From: Clostridiaceae bacterium
GTDB lineage: Bacteria > Bacillota > Clostridia > Monoglobales > Firm-18
Assembly (NCBI GenBank): GCA_012511915.1
Contig: JAAZFB010000236.1
Span: 1-6,795 of the forward strand
DNA: 6,795 bases
Direction: 5' to 3'
Shown here: in pieces, positions 1 through 6,659 of the stretch
Layout: each line of letters starts with the position of its first letter
Position numbering within the stretch: the stretch's first letter is position 1
The notes under the pieces: generated by a model
Database searches by the model: none
Seen by the model: the letters and a program-made list of their open reading frames with translations, nothing else
Told to the model about the DNA's origin: nothing
Translations under genes and position numbers: made by a program

Positions 1-7
1 CGGGGAC

Positions 8-56
8 GGTACCTTTTAGGTGTCGGTGATTGCCGTTTGGTACCCGCAAAGGTGTC
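8..56. repeat. Imperfect direct repeat GGTACC-N4/5-AGGTGTC (two copies)
   Basis: GGTACC followed by a 4-5 base spacer and AGGTGTC occurs twice, at 8-24 (spacer TTTT, then AGGTGTC at 18-24) and at 39-56 (spacer CGCAA, then AGGTGTC at 50-56). A third GGTACC lies at 130-135. Because GGTACC is its own reverse complement, the two copies also form an inverted pair that could fold the 25 bases between them into a loop. The leading GGGGACGGTACC resembles palindromic intergenic repeats seen in some Clostridia, but that is recollection and not a proven family assignment. It could also be an end of a mobile element cut by the window edge. Confidence 0.5.
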
Positions 57-73
57 AATAAAAATGAATAATC

Positions 74-85
74 CGGAAATTTCCG
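74..85. repeat. Perfect 12-bp palindrome CGGAAATTTCCG
   Basis: CGGAAATTTCCG equals its own reverse complement and lies 82 bases before the first start codon. Length and position would suit a dimeric DNA-binding protein such as the ribbon-helix-helix-like product of the next gene, but nothing in the sequence shows that it is an operator. I found no convincing promoter next to it. Confidence 0.4.
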
Positions 86-153
86 CAGTATTACGGCATT
101 TAGCCTGGGGTTGCAGGTGCACGTTAAGCGGTACCTCCCTCAAAAACCAAACA

Positions 154-161
154 GGAAGGAG
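154..161 (+). promoter_or_regulatory. Ribosome binding site that fixes the start of the 136-aa gene
   Basis: GGAAGGAG lies 6 bases before the ATG at 168. The reading frame is open further upstream to a TTG at 111, but that codon has no Shine-Dalgarno sequence and would add 19 residues rich in Lys, Arg and Pro. The 168 start is therefore preferred. Confidence 0.8.
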
Positions 162-167
162 AAAACC

Positions 168-578
168 ATGTTAGAACAAAGAATCAAGACAGGGTTGGCC
201 ATAACGCAGAAACATCTGTCTCTCTGCGATGAAAATCTCCGCAAAGCGGAGGTCAGTTCCCGCAATTCTTTTGTAGAAAAAGCCATCGAATACTACGCCG
301 GTTACTTAAACGCCGAACTGAATTCAAGGTATTTTGAAAGTGCGTTTGCCAGCAAAGCACAGCAAAAGGTTGAGCAAATCGGCAAATCTCTTGGCACGGG
401 ACAATTCAAAATTGCTGTCGAGTTGGCGTTAATCTCTCATATTTTGGCATCTCAAGCTAAGATATCGGGTGAGGATTTCCGGCGCTTGCGTGATAAATGT
501 GAGTATGACATCAGGCACTTGGAAGGCATCCAGAAATTTGAAGAAGCGTATAAATTTCAGCACAGCGAGGACGAGTAG
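168..578 (+). CDS. Hypothetical protein, possible ribbon-helix-helix DNA-binding protein (136 aa)
   Basis: A small soluble protein of 136 aa, predicted to be mostly helical, with no signal peptide or membrane segment. Residues about 8-46 (from a short hydrophobic strand-like stretch, through a helix, to SSRNSFVEKAIEYYAGYL) resemble the strand-helix-turn-helix pattern of CopG/Arc-type ribbon-helix-helix repressors, in which SRxxFVxxAI-like sequence starts the second helix. The remainder, residues 55-136, is charged and helical and matches no family I recognise. The gene lies 30 bases upstream of a 67-aa gene that leads into the serine recombinase, so it probably belongs to the same mobile element. 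A role in repressing the module or in the relaxosome is possible but is inference only. The ATG is supported by a strong ribosome binding site. Confidence 0.75.
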   Translation: MLEQRIKTGLAITQKHLSLCDENLRKAEVSSRNSFVEKAIEYYAGYLNAELNSRYFESAFASKAQQKVEQIGKSLGTGQFKIAVELALISHILASQAKISGEDFRRLRDKCEYDIRHLEGIQKFEEAYKFQHSEDE

Positions 579-595
579 CTGGCAATATTCTTGAC

Positions 596-602
596 AAGGA
601 GG
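596..602 (+). promoter_or_regulatory. Ribosome binding site that fixes the start of the 67-aa gene
   Basis: AAGGAGG, an almost perfect Shine-Dalgarno sequence, ends 6 bases before the ATG at 609. A TTG at 591 in the same frame lies upstream of this site and can be discarded as the start. Confidence 0.85.
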
Positions 603-608
603 CTCAAC

Positions 609-812
609 ATGCCATTTTTATTCAAGGGAGATTTCAGGGTTAACAGCACGATTTTAGGCGGGGTGCAGTATGTAACCTTTAGCTTTTACGATGGGGATAA
701 GCTCATTTTTGACAAGGTCGGCGACCTTATACAGCAATCCTTTCAGGCAGCCGAAGCCGATAAAATTACGAACGAAAAATCGGAGAATTGTATAGCTATT
801 GAAACGGATTGA
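609..812 (+). CDS. Small hypothetical protein (67 aa) upstream of the recombinase
   Basis: I do not recognise this 67-aa protein. The N-terminal two thirds look like a small mixed beta/alpha fold: alternating hydrophobic and polar residues (VNSTILGGVQYVTFSFYDGDKL) suggest two beta strands joined by a turn, followed by a helix (KVGDLIQQSFQAAEA). There is no membrane segment and no cysteine pair; the single Cys lies near the C terminus. It starts 30 bases after the upstream stop and ends 34 bases before the recombinase start, so the three genes are probably co-transcribed. Small genes next to serine recombinases sometimes encode directionality factors, but there is no sequence evidence for that here. 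The near-perfect ribosome binding site makes it very likely to be translated. Confidence 0.7.
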   Translation: MPFLFKGDFRVNSTILGGVQYVTFSFYDGDKLIFDKVGDLIQQSFQAAEADKITNEKSENCIAIETD

Positions 813-846
813 TGGTATTGTGTGTTGCTGAAAGAGAGGTGTTTTG

Positions 847-2553
847 ATGGAAAAAGAATTAGCGGCAATCTACTGCAGGCTCAGCCAGGATGACGGAGAT
901 CTCGGTGAAAGCGGAAGCATCCAGACCCAGAAAGCCATACTCACAAGGTACTGCAAGGACAATCACATCGCCATCGGCGAGATTTACTGCGACGACGGCT
1001 ATACCGGTCAGAACTTCAACCGCCCGGATTTCAGACGTATGATGGACGACATTGAAAGAGGAAAAATCAATGTAGTTATCGTCAATGACCTATCCCGCTT
1101 CGGCAGGGAGTACGCTGAAATGGGGCTCATCATCGAGCACTACTTCGAGGAAAAAGGTGTTCGTTTCATCTCGCTGTATGACCGTGTGGATACGGCAAAA
1201 AGCAAGGATAACCTCATAATGGCTATCACAAATGTTATGAACTCCTTCTACGCAAGGCAGTCCAGCTCCAAAACAAAAGCGGCTCACAGGGCGAGAGCGC
1301 AAGATGGAATGTACCTCGCCGGACATGCGCTCTTCGGGTATATGAAAGACCCCAATGATCGGCACAAGCTCATTATCGACCATCCTGCGGCGGACGTTGT
1401 AAGGACGATTTTTCAGCTGTTCGCTGACGGCGTCGGCTATGTACGCATGACAAAAATACTGCGGGAGCGTAAAATCCTTAATCCCATGGCCTACTTCAAT
1501 CAGAATAATCCCGACTACTTCAAGAGTGATTACTGGCGCAAGCCCTTCGACTGGCACGCCACCTCCGTGCGGTCTATCCTGATGAACCAGGCGTACATAG
1601 GAAATGTGGTGTTCGGCAAAACGAAGGTAAAAGGTTTATTCGACAAGAAAAGAATCCCTGCTCCACAAGAAGAATGGATCATCGTTGAGAACGTGCATGA
1701 GCCGATTATATCGCGGGCGCTTTGGGATACGGTACAGCAGCTGATGAAAAGCCGCAGGCGGGAAAACAGCAAGGGTGAGGTTCAGATGTTTGCGGGGTTG
1801 GTCAAATGCTCAAAGTGCGGCTCCTCCCTGAACGTCAACTTCGATAAGAAGAAAGGCAAATATACCGGTTTTTCCTGCTGGGTATATAAGAACTACGGCA
1901 AAGATCGCTGCACATCTCATGCCATCGGATGGAAAACCATGGGGCAGCTTGTACTGGAGGACATCCGCCGGAATGCGAAAGCGGCCAAGCTGGCGACGCC
2001 CAAGTACAAGGAAATGCTTATAGCTGCCAAGACCGAAAAGAAACGACAGGAAACCGAAAAATGCAAACGTGAGCTCAAGAACGCGGACAAAAGAATCGCC
2101 GAGCTCGATAAGATTATGAACAAGCTCTACGAGGACTTGGCGCTCGAAAAGGTCACAGAGGAACGCTATCAGACCATGTCCAAAGGCTATGAAGCAGAGC
2201 AGTCTGGACTGAAGGAGCGGCGAAATAAGCTGACGGAGATAATCACACGGGCGGAATCGGTATATGAAAACATCGAGAAATTCCTGCCGATTATTAAGAA
2301 ATATACCGACATCACCGAACTCAACACGCACATCCTCAACGAGCTAATACAGAAGATTGTGGTCTATGAAAAGACGAATACCCCTGATGGCAGCAAGAGC
2401 CAGCGGGTGGACATCCATTACAAATTCATCGGGTACGTGGAGATGAAAGAGATGTTCGGACTTCCCATGGTTATGGCGATGGCGAAGGATATTGAAATTG
2501 ATGATGTGCTGATAGCCGAAGCCAGAGGAATGGCTAAAGAGCTTGCTGGATGA
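847..2553 (+). CDS. Large serine recombinase (TnpX/TndX-like), 568 aa
   Basis: A site-specific recombinase that cuts and rejoins attachment sites through a 5'-phosphoserine link, moving its element in and out of the chromosome. The resolvase domain covers about residues 5-150: the likely nucleophile is Ser13 in YCRLS, and NDLSRFGRE at 80-88 is the conserved active-site segment. The recombinase domain follows at about 162-300 (LFGYMKD to SRRR). A zinc ribbon has Cys321, Cys324, Cys344 and Cys355. A long Lys/Glu-rich coiled coil spans about 392-470, and the C-terminal domain (about 485-530) ends in a short extra tail. Length and layout match transposon recombinases of the Tn4451/Tn5397 group and the frame is intact, so it should be active. 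The ATG at 847 is preceded by AGAGAGGT at 833-840; a TTG just before it is ignored. The gene is more GC-rich than the downstream operon. The family is certain, the exact element type is not. Confidence 0.95.
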   Translation: MEKELAAIYCRLSQDDGDLGESGSIQTQKAILTRYCKDNHIAIGEIYCDDGYTGQNFNRPDFRRMMDDIERGKINVVIVNDLSRFGREYAEMGLIIEHYFEEKGVRFISLYDRVDTAKSKDNLIMAITNVMNSFYARQSSSKTKAAHRARAQDGMYLAGHALFGYMKDPNDRHKLIIDHPAADVVRTIFQLFADGVGYVRMTKILRERKILNPMAYFNQNNPDYFKSDYWRKPFDWHATSVRSILMNQAYIGNVVFGKTKVKGLFDKKRIPAPQEEWIIVENVHEPIISRALWDTVQQLMKSRRRENSKGEVQMFAGLVKCSKCGSSLNVNFDKKKGKYTGFSCWVYKNYGKDRCTSHAIGWKTMGQLVLEDIRRNAKAAKLATPKYKEMLIAAKTEKKRQETEKCKRELKNADKRIAELDKIMNKLYEDLALEKVTEERYQTMSKGYEAEQSGLKERRNKLTEIITRAESVYENIEKFLPIIKKYTDITELNTHILNELIQKIVVYEKTNTPDGSKSQRVDIHYKFIGYVEMKEMFGLPMVMAMAKDIEIDDVLIAEARGMAKELAG

Positions 2554-2560
2554 ATACCGA

Positions 2561-2589
2561 TTGCAAATAGAGGAATATTTTGGTATAAT
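2561..2589 (+). promoter_or_regulatory. Sigma-A type promoter with extended -10 for the KilA-N/Gabija operon
   Basis: A TTGCAA -35 box (2561-2566) is separated by exactly 17 bases from TATAAT (2584-2589), and a TG dinucleotide one base before the -10 (2581-2582) makes it an extended -10. Transcription should start near 2596, upstream of the KilA-N gene. Four of six -35 positions and all six -10 positions match the vegetative consensus. It begins 8 bases after the recombinase stop, so the downstream genes probably have their own constitutive or repressible transcription. Confidence 0.75.
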
Positions 2590-2601
2590 AAGTCTAAATA
2601 A

Positions 2602-2632
2602 ATGAACTGTACGAAAAAGCCGTGCAGTTCAT
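2602..2632 (+). promoter_or_regulatory. 12-bp stem-loop in the predicted 5' UTR of the defence operon
   Basis: The arms at 2602-2613 and 2621-2632 (ATGAACTGTACG and CGTGCAGTTCAT) pair over 12 positions, with one G-U wobble, around a 7-base loop. It begins about 6 bases after the predicted transcription start. No T-run follows on either strand (ATTGCTAC comes next on the + strand), so it is a poor intrinsic terminator. It could be an operator dyad, an mRNA-stabilising 5' hairpin, or part of an attachment site of the upstream element. Confidence 0.6.
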
Positions 2633-2659
2633 ATTGCTACTTTTGTCGCACATTGAAAT

Positions 2660-2666
2660 GGGGGAA
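2660..2666 (+). promoter_or_regulatory. Ribosome binding site that decides the KilA-N start
   Basis: GGGGGAA lies 6 bases before the ATG at 2673. An in-frame ATG at 2658 overlaps this site and has no good Shine-Dalgarno sequence of its own, and in-frame codons further upstream fall inside the stem-loop, so 2673 is chosen. Confidence 0.7.
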
Positions 2667-2672
2667 AAGCCG

Positions 2673-3533
2673 ATGCCAAAGGATAAGAATTTGAAAGAAA
2701 CCATTATCGCGAAAGGGACTGAGATTGCTGTTATTTCCGGTGGGGATGACAATGATTATATTTCTCTGACCGATATTGCCAAATATAAAACAGATGAAAA
2801 TCCCGGCTATGTAATCCAAAACTGGATGAGGAATCGTAATGTGGTGCAATTCCTCGGCTTATGCGAAAAGTTGAACAATCCTAATTTCAATTGCCTCAAA
2901 TTCGAGGCAATTGAAAATGAAGCTGGGCTAAACAGTTTTGTTTTGACACCTAAAAAGTGGATTGAAAAAACTGAAGCTATTGGAATAACATCGAAACAAG
3001 GCCGTTATGCGGCTACCTTTGCGCATTCGGATATCGCTTTTGAATTTGCTTCATGGATTTCACCGGAGTTTAAACTTTATATAATAAAAGATTATCAACG
3101 CTTAAAATCGGACGAAAATAGCCGCTTGTCAATCGGCTGGAATCTCAACCGTACTCTTGCCAAAATCAATTACCGTATTCATACAGATGCCATCAAGGAT
3201 GTGTTAATTCCGCCAGACGTGACTCCCCAGAAACAAAACATAACCTATGCAAACGAGGCGGATCTTCTGAATGTTGCATTGTTTGGAATGACAGCAAAGG
3301 AATGGCGGCAGGCGAATCTGGATGCAAAGGGCAATATCCGTGACGAAGCCTCTCTCCAGCAACTTATTGTTCTGTCGAACATGGAGAGCCTGAATGCTGT
3401 GTTTATCCGTCAGGGATTATCTCAAAAGGAGCGCCTTCTTCGCCTCAACGCCAATGCTAAGCAGATGATGAAATCTCTTTTGGATAGCGCGGGAATAGAG
3501 CAGCTGAAAAAGTTGGAGCCGCCAAAGAAATGA
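2673..3533 (+). CDS. KilA-N domain protein, first gene of the Gabija-type operon (286 aa)
   Basis: A KilA-N-family protein of 286 aa, probably DNA-binding and cytoplasmic. The KilA-N domain covers about residues 28-155: it begins DYISLTDIAKY, contains the typical segment NWMRNRNVVQFLGL (50-63), and ends with the hallmark GRYAATFAHSDIAFEFASWISPEFKLYIIKDYQRLK region. The C-terminal half is helical and charged, seems specific to a subgroup of bacterial mobile-element KilA-N proteins, and has no enzymatic motif I can see. KilA-N proteins are common in phages and other mobile elements; most are uncharacterised and some are anti-repressors or regulators. Only 9 bases separate its stop from the nuclease start, and it lies directly behind a promoter, so it is co-expressed with the nuclease-helicase pair. 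Autoregulation or phage sensing is inference. A 13-bp inverted repeat lies within codons 71-82. Confidence 0.9.
   Translation: MPKDKNLKETIIAKGTEIAVISGGDDNDYISLTDIAKYKTDENPGYVIQNWMRNRNVVQFLGLCEKLNNPNFNCLKFEAIENEAGLNSFVLTPKKWIEKTEAIGITSKQGRYAATFAHSDIAFEFASWISPEFKLYIIKDYQRLKSDENSRLSIGWNLNRTLAKINYRIHTDAIKDVLIPPDVTPQKQNITYANEADLLNVALFGMTAKEWRQANLDAKGNIRDEASLQQLIVLSNMESLNAVFIRQGLSQKERLLRLNANAKQMMKSLLDSAGIEQLKKLEPPKK
2885..2916. repeat. Perfect 13-bp inverted repeat inside the KilA-N gene
   Basis: TTTCAATTGCCTC (2885-2897) and GAGGCAATTGAAA (2904-2916) are exact reverse complements around a 6-base loop. Both arms are coding sequence (FNCLKFEAIE). The mRNA would form a stable stem about 210 bases into the gene. 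No T-run follows, so it is not an intrinsic terminator. Chance coding symmetry is possible. Confidence 0.7.
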
Positions 3534-3535
3534 GG
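3532..3535 (+). promoter_or_regulatory. Ribosome binding site overlapping the KilA-N stop codon
   Basis: GAGG at 3532-3535 overlaps the TGA of the KilA-N gene and lies 7 bases before the GTG start of the nuclease gene. This suggests translational coupling. The GTG start is supported because the conserved ATPase sequence (YIANVHIENFRNF) begins at the second codon, so no later start can be right. Confidence 0.65.
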
Positions 3536-3542
3536 TTGCAAA

Positions 3543-5267
3543 GTGTATATAGCCAATGTACATATTGAAAATTTTAGAAATTTCTCAACAATTGATATAC
3601 CTCTAAAACCCTTTACAATAATTGTTGGGAAAAACGATACAGGAAAGAGCAACTTCGTTGATGCTCTTAATATCTTGCTTTATAACAGCAAGGGTAATTA
3701 TTATGCCAAGTCTCTCTCAAAATATGATTTTAACATCAAATGCGTTAACGATTTCATTTCAAAGATGAGTGCATTTTACGTTAGCATAAAAGATAATTTC
3801 GATGCCGAGAATTATGCTGTTGAACTTATAAAAAATGCGCCGGTTGTAATAATTCGGCTGAAATTTGAAGATGCGAAAAACATTTACGAACAGAGCCTAT
3901 TAAGAGATTGGCTCAACGGTGACGAAAAGCTTCAGTATTTTGAAGTCGAATATAAATATTACCTTAAAGATATTAAAAAGCTGAATAAACTGATCAGCGA
4001 CCTTAACGGTGAGGGGCTACTTGAAGAACGCCATGCAGATTTTCAGTTATTTCTCGAATGTTACGACCACTCTTTAAAATCAACCAATAACGATAAAAGC
4101 ATTGACTATACAAAAATAAGGAATTTCGTTGCAAATACCATTGATGCTGAAAGGGATTCTTTCTCAAGCGGTGATACCTCCGGTGCTACCAGGGTGGTCG
4201 CAAACATTATTGACAGTGGTCTGAACCTTAAAGACAAAGCGGAGCTTACAAAGAGATATAATGAATTTTTCGACGGAATCCAATCGTTGGAGTCGTTTAG
4301 AAGCATATACAGCGATATTGTATCTCAAAACAAATCAATCAAAGACTTCATTGATGATATTAAGCTCGTTCCAAATGCTAAAAAATATAAAGATATTATT
4401 GAAAATATCACATTAAGTTATGGCAATGATATGCTCTTCCAACGAGGTTTGGGAACACGGAACTTGATTTTTTTGCTTACGCTGTATAGTTATTTTCTCA
4501 ATGATACCTTTAAACGCTTTAACCTTGTCTGTATTGAGGAACCGGAATCGCATCTGGATATAAACAATCTGAAGATTGCTATAGAGTTTTTCCAAAAGGC
4601 GCAAGGGAAAAATACCTTAACCCAGCTTGTTCTATCCACTCATAGCAATCAGATAATGAACAAACTGGAATTAACCAATGTCGTTCTTTTGCTCAATAAC
4701 GACCAAGTCACAGATTTGTCAAATATAGATTCAGAGCTTGTGTATTATCTTGCAAAGCGTGAAAATTTTGATACTCTTAATATGTTTTATGCCAGCAAAT
4801 TAATATTTGTTGAGGGTGCAACTGAAGAAATATATATAAACGCATTGTTGCAGCAAGATGCGTCGCTGAATAACATAAGGGTTATTTCTATCGGGCAAAA
4901 AGGCTTTAAAACTTTTATAGAAACATGGAAATCTCTCCACGATGAAAGTCAAGACAAACTTGGCGTAGTTCGAGATTATGACCGACAAGACCAAGCGAAG
5001 CAGGATCATGAGGCATATAATTCAAATTCCATAATGGTAAAAACTTCATTGGGCAAGGAATTTGAGGATGACTTTGTCAATAAGGACGACAATCTTGCAA
5101 AACTGAACAAGCTGTTTGGGAAAAAATATTCGGCGCAAGAGATGTACAATCATATGACCTCAGATAAGCTGAATAATATAATCGCCGTATGCCAAGCCGC
5201 AGATACGGGAGAGGTGTTCTCGACACCAGACTATATCAGTTCTTTGCTGGAATGGATGAAACAATGA
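3543..5267 (+). CDS. gajA: GajA-like OLD-family ATPase/TOPRIM endonuclease (Gabija), 574 aa
   Basis: The nuclease subunit of a Gabija anti-phage system. In studied Gabija, GajA forms an oligomer that nicks DNA and is held in check by cellular nucleotides. The N-terminal ABC-type ATPase starts at residue 2 and has Walker A GKNDTGKS at 29-36, a signature-like RGLGTRNLIFLL at 301-312, Walker B LVCIEEPESHL at 328-338 and an H-loop His367 in STHSN. A helical, AT-rich-coded insert (about 50-290) splits the ATPase, as in OLD proteins. The C-terminal TOPRIM domain follows: KLIFVEGATEE at 419-429 supplies Glu424, and RDYDRQ at 477-482 supplies Asp478 and Asp480; an acidic LGKEFEDDF lies at 503-511. 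All key residues are present, so it should be active. The length is close to that of described GajA. It uses a GTG start, and its stop overlaps the helicase start. A stand-alone OLD nuclease is less likely given the neighbour. Confidence 0.92.
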   Translation: MYIANVHIENFRNFSTIDIPLKPFTIIVGKNDTGKSNFVDALNILLYNSKGNYYAKSLSKYDFNIKCVNDFISKMSAFYVSIKDNFDAENYAVELIKNAPVVIIRLKFEDAKNIYEQSLLRDWLNGDEKLQYFEVEYKYYLKDIKKLNKLISDLNGEGLLEERHADFQLFLECYDHSLKSTNNDKSIDYTKIRNFVANTIDAERDSFSSGDTSGATRVVANIIDSGLNLKDKAELTKRYNEFFDGIQSLESFRSIYSDIVSQNKSIKDFIDDIKLVPNAKKYKDIIENITLSYGNDMLFQRGLGTRNLIFLLTLYSYFLNDTFKRFNLVCIEEPESHLDINNLKIAIEFFQKAQGKNTLTQLVLSTHSNQIMNKLELTNVVLLLNNDQVTDLSNIDSELVYYLAKRENFDTLNMFYASKLIFVEGATEEIYINALLQQDASLNNIRVISIGQKGFKTFIETWKSLHDESQDKLGVVRDYDRQDQAKQDHEAYNSNSIMVKTSLGKEFEDDFVNKDDNLAKLNKLFGKKYSAQEMYNHMTSDKLNNIIAVCQAADTGEVFSTPDYISSLLEWMKQ

Positions 5268-6637
5268 AGGAAATACACATTGAATGCGCAGGAGCCGGAA
5301 AAACATATGGCATAGCACAGAAGATAATAAACATTCTGGATGACTGCCCAGATGATAAGAAGATTTATGTAATTACTTATACAAATTATGCCGTAAAGCA
5401 AATAAAAGACGAGTTGATTAAGAATGTCCGCGACATACCTGAAAACGTAATTATTGATACAGTCCACGGATTTTTTCTTAACAACATCATATATCCATAC
5501 TCAAACTTTATCCGAGGAGAATCGATAAATTCCTGCAGCATTGAGAAACTTCCTGACAAATTGCAGTGGCAGGCAAGGCGCAAAAGTGTTCTAAAAGATG
5601 CTGGGTTTATACATGCGCATGAAGTCCCCCAGTATGCAAAATCTATTTTAATCGCCGCAAAATCAGATAGAGTTGCTGTAAAGAAGAGAAAAGAGATAGC
5701 GCTAAATTATTTTGTCAGCGATATTTATTGCCTTTTTGTAGATGAAGCTCAGGACATGGATGATTGTTTTTTCGAATTGATGTTAAAAATAATCTGCGAG
5801 CTTGAACATTTTTATTTTGTTGGAGATCCAGTTCAGGCCTTGTGGGGGACCGACAAATATAAGTGGTTTACCGAGGAAGTGGAAAAACAGGCGGGTATTG
5901 CACCGATAATAAATACAGTATCGCGACGGATACCTGCTTGCATCGTACCTTTGTGTAACAGGATATTACCTCAAGGCTCAGCGCTAAGTAGCTGTAATGC
6001 AGAACAAGGATCCGCTGTATATATGTTATTGTCTGAACTCGATACTGAAATCAGAAAACAGCTCAGAAGCTGTAAAGAAGTCTTCTCATACACAAAAATT
6101 AAAACAGATGTGTTTTCTACAGCCAACGATCAATCGGGACTGACGCATGAATTCGTACAAATTCTTGCCGAAAAATATCCGCAATATGATATTGGGGCAC
6201 TTCGCCGTACAGCTATAAATGAAATACTTGCAATAGGATTGGATAAATGCCTTAAAAAACACAGCATAAGATTGTCTAAGCAGGATTATGCAAAACTCGC
6301 CAGCCAATTTAGTGGCGAAAAAGAAGCGGGCATATATGTTGAGTCAATACAAAAAATAAAGGGCTTGGAAGGTGACACGGCTTACTTTATTATCTGTAAT
6401 TCCCTGTTAGAAATATTGCTCGGTATAAAGAACGATTCGAACAAAGAAACCAATCTTCTGTATGTTGCACTTACAAGAGCAAAACGACGGTTGTTACTTA
6501 TTGTCGACGATAATGACGGATTAAAAAGAAATTTTCAGAAGCATAAAATTGACATCAATACGGCAATGAATGAGTTGGGAATACAAAAGGCTGTTATAGA
6601 GGATTGGTTTGTAATTGCGAAGCAGCAGATTGGATAA
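5264..6637 (+). CDS. gajB: GajB-like UvrD/Rep-type SF1 helicase (Gabija), 457 aa
   Basis: The helicase partner of the Gabija system, a superfamily 1 DNA translocase of UvrD/Rep type that binds the GajA complex. The motifs appear in order: Walker A CAGAGKT at 8-14; Ia YTNYAVKQIKDEL at 39-51; Ib DTVHGF at 65-70; II FVDEAQDMD at 158-166; III FVGDPVQALWG at 185-195; IV SRRIP at 220-224; V SIQKIKGLEGD at 361-371; VI LYVALTRAKRRL at 399-410. All catalytic residues are present. It is compact, well below full-length UvrD (over 700 aa), as expected for GajB, with reduced accessory subdomains. The ATG at 5264 overlaps the nuclease stop (ATGA), which implies translational coupling and fixed stoichiometry, with a weak GGA site 7 bases upstream. 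An in-frame ATG at 5252 would add four residues and is less convincing. No nuclease domain is fused. Confidence 0.92.
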   Translation: MKEIHIECAGAGKTYGIAQKIINILDDCPDDKKIYVITYTNYAVKQIKDELIKNVRDIPENVIIDTVHGFFLNNIIYPYSNFIRGESINSCSIEKLPDKLQWQARRKSVLKDAGFIHAHEVPQYAKSILIAAKSDRVAVKKRKEIALNYFVSDIYCLFVDEAQDMDDCFFELMLKIICELEHFYFVGDPVQALWGTDKYKWFTEEVEKQAGIAPIINTVSRRIPACIVPLCNRILPQGSALSSCNAEQGSAVYMLLSELDTEIRKQLRSCKEVFSYTKIKTDVFSTANDQSGLTHEFVQILAEKYPQYDIGALRRTAINEILAIGLDKCLKKHSIRLSKQDYAKLASQFSGEKEAGIYVESIQKIKGLEGDTAYFIICNSLLEILLGIKNDSNKETNLLYVALTRAKRRLLLIVDDNDGLKRNFQKHKIDINTAMNELGIQKAVIEDWFVIAKQQIG

Positions 6638-6659
6638 ACGAATTTATACTACCTTACGA

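Noticed and set aside
21..27. TGTCGGT at the left edge as the partner attachment site of the tRNA fragment
   Set aside because: Only 7 bases match 6672-6678, which is within chance expectation over this length.
111..167. TTG at 111 as the start of the first gene
   Set aside because: It lacks a Shine-Dalgarno sequence, while the ATG at 168 has GGAAGGAG at ideal spacing.
1090..2331. Several minus-strand open frames (1090-1557, 1530-1772, 1810-2331, 1917-2123)
   Set aside because: They lie wholly opposite the intact recombinase gene, have no ribosome binding sites that I could see and resemble no protein family.
2602..2645. The 12-bp stem-loop as an intrinsic terminator of the recombinase gene
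   Set aside because: The stem is followed by ATTGCTACTTTTG, not by a T-run, and lies downstream of a strong promoter for the next operon.
5189..5263. An upstream start for the helicase inside the nuclease gene
   Set aside because: It would add 25 residues unlike the family before the Walker A strand. The ATGA overlap at 5264 gives the usual short lead before CAGAGKT.
4106..6307. Short minus-strand open frames opposite the nuclease and helicase genes
   Set aside because: They are antisense shadows of two genes with complete conserved motifs, with no independent support.
3543..6637. A wholly new nuclease-helicase system instead of Gabija
   Set aside because: The OLD ATPase-TOPRIM order, the UvrD-like partner, gene order and sizes all match Gabija. 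Only the KilA-N companion is unusual.
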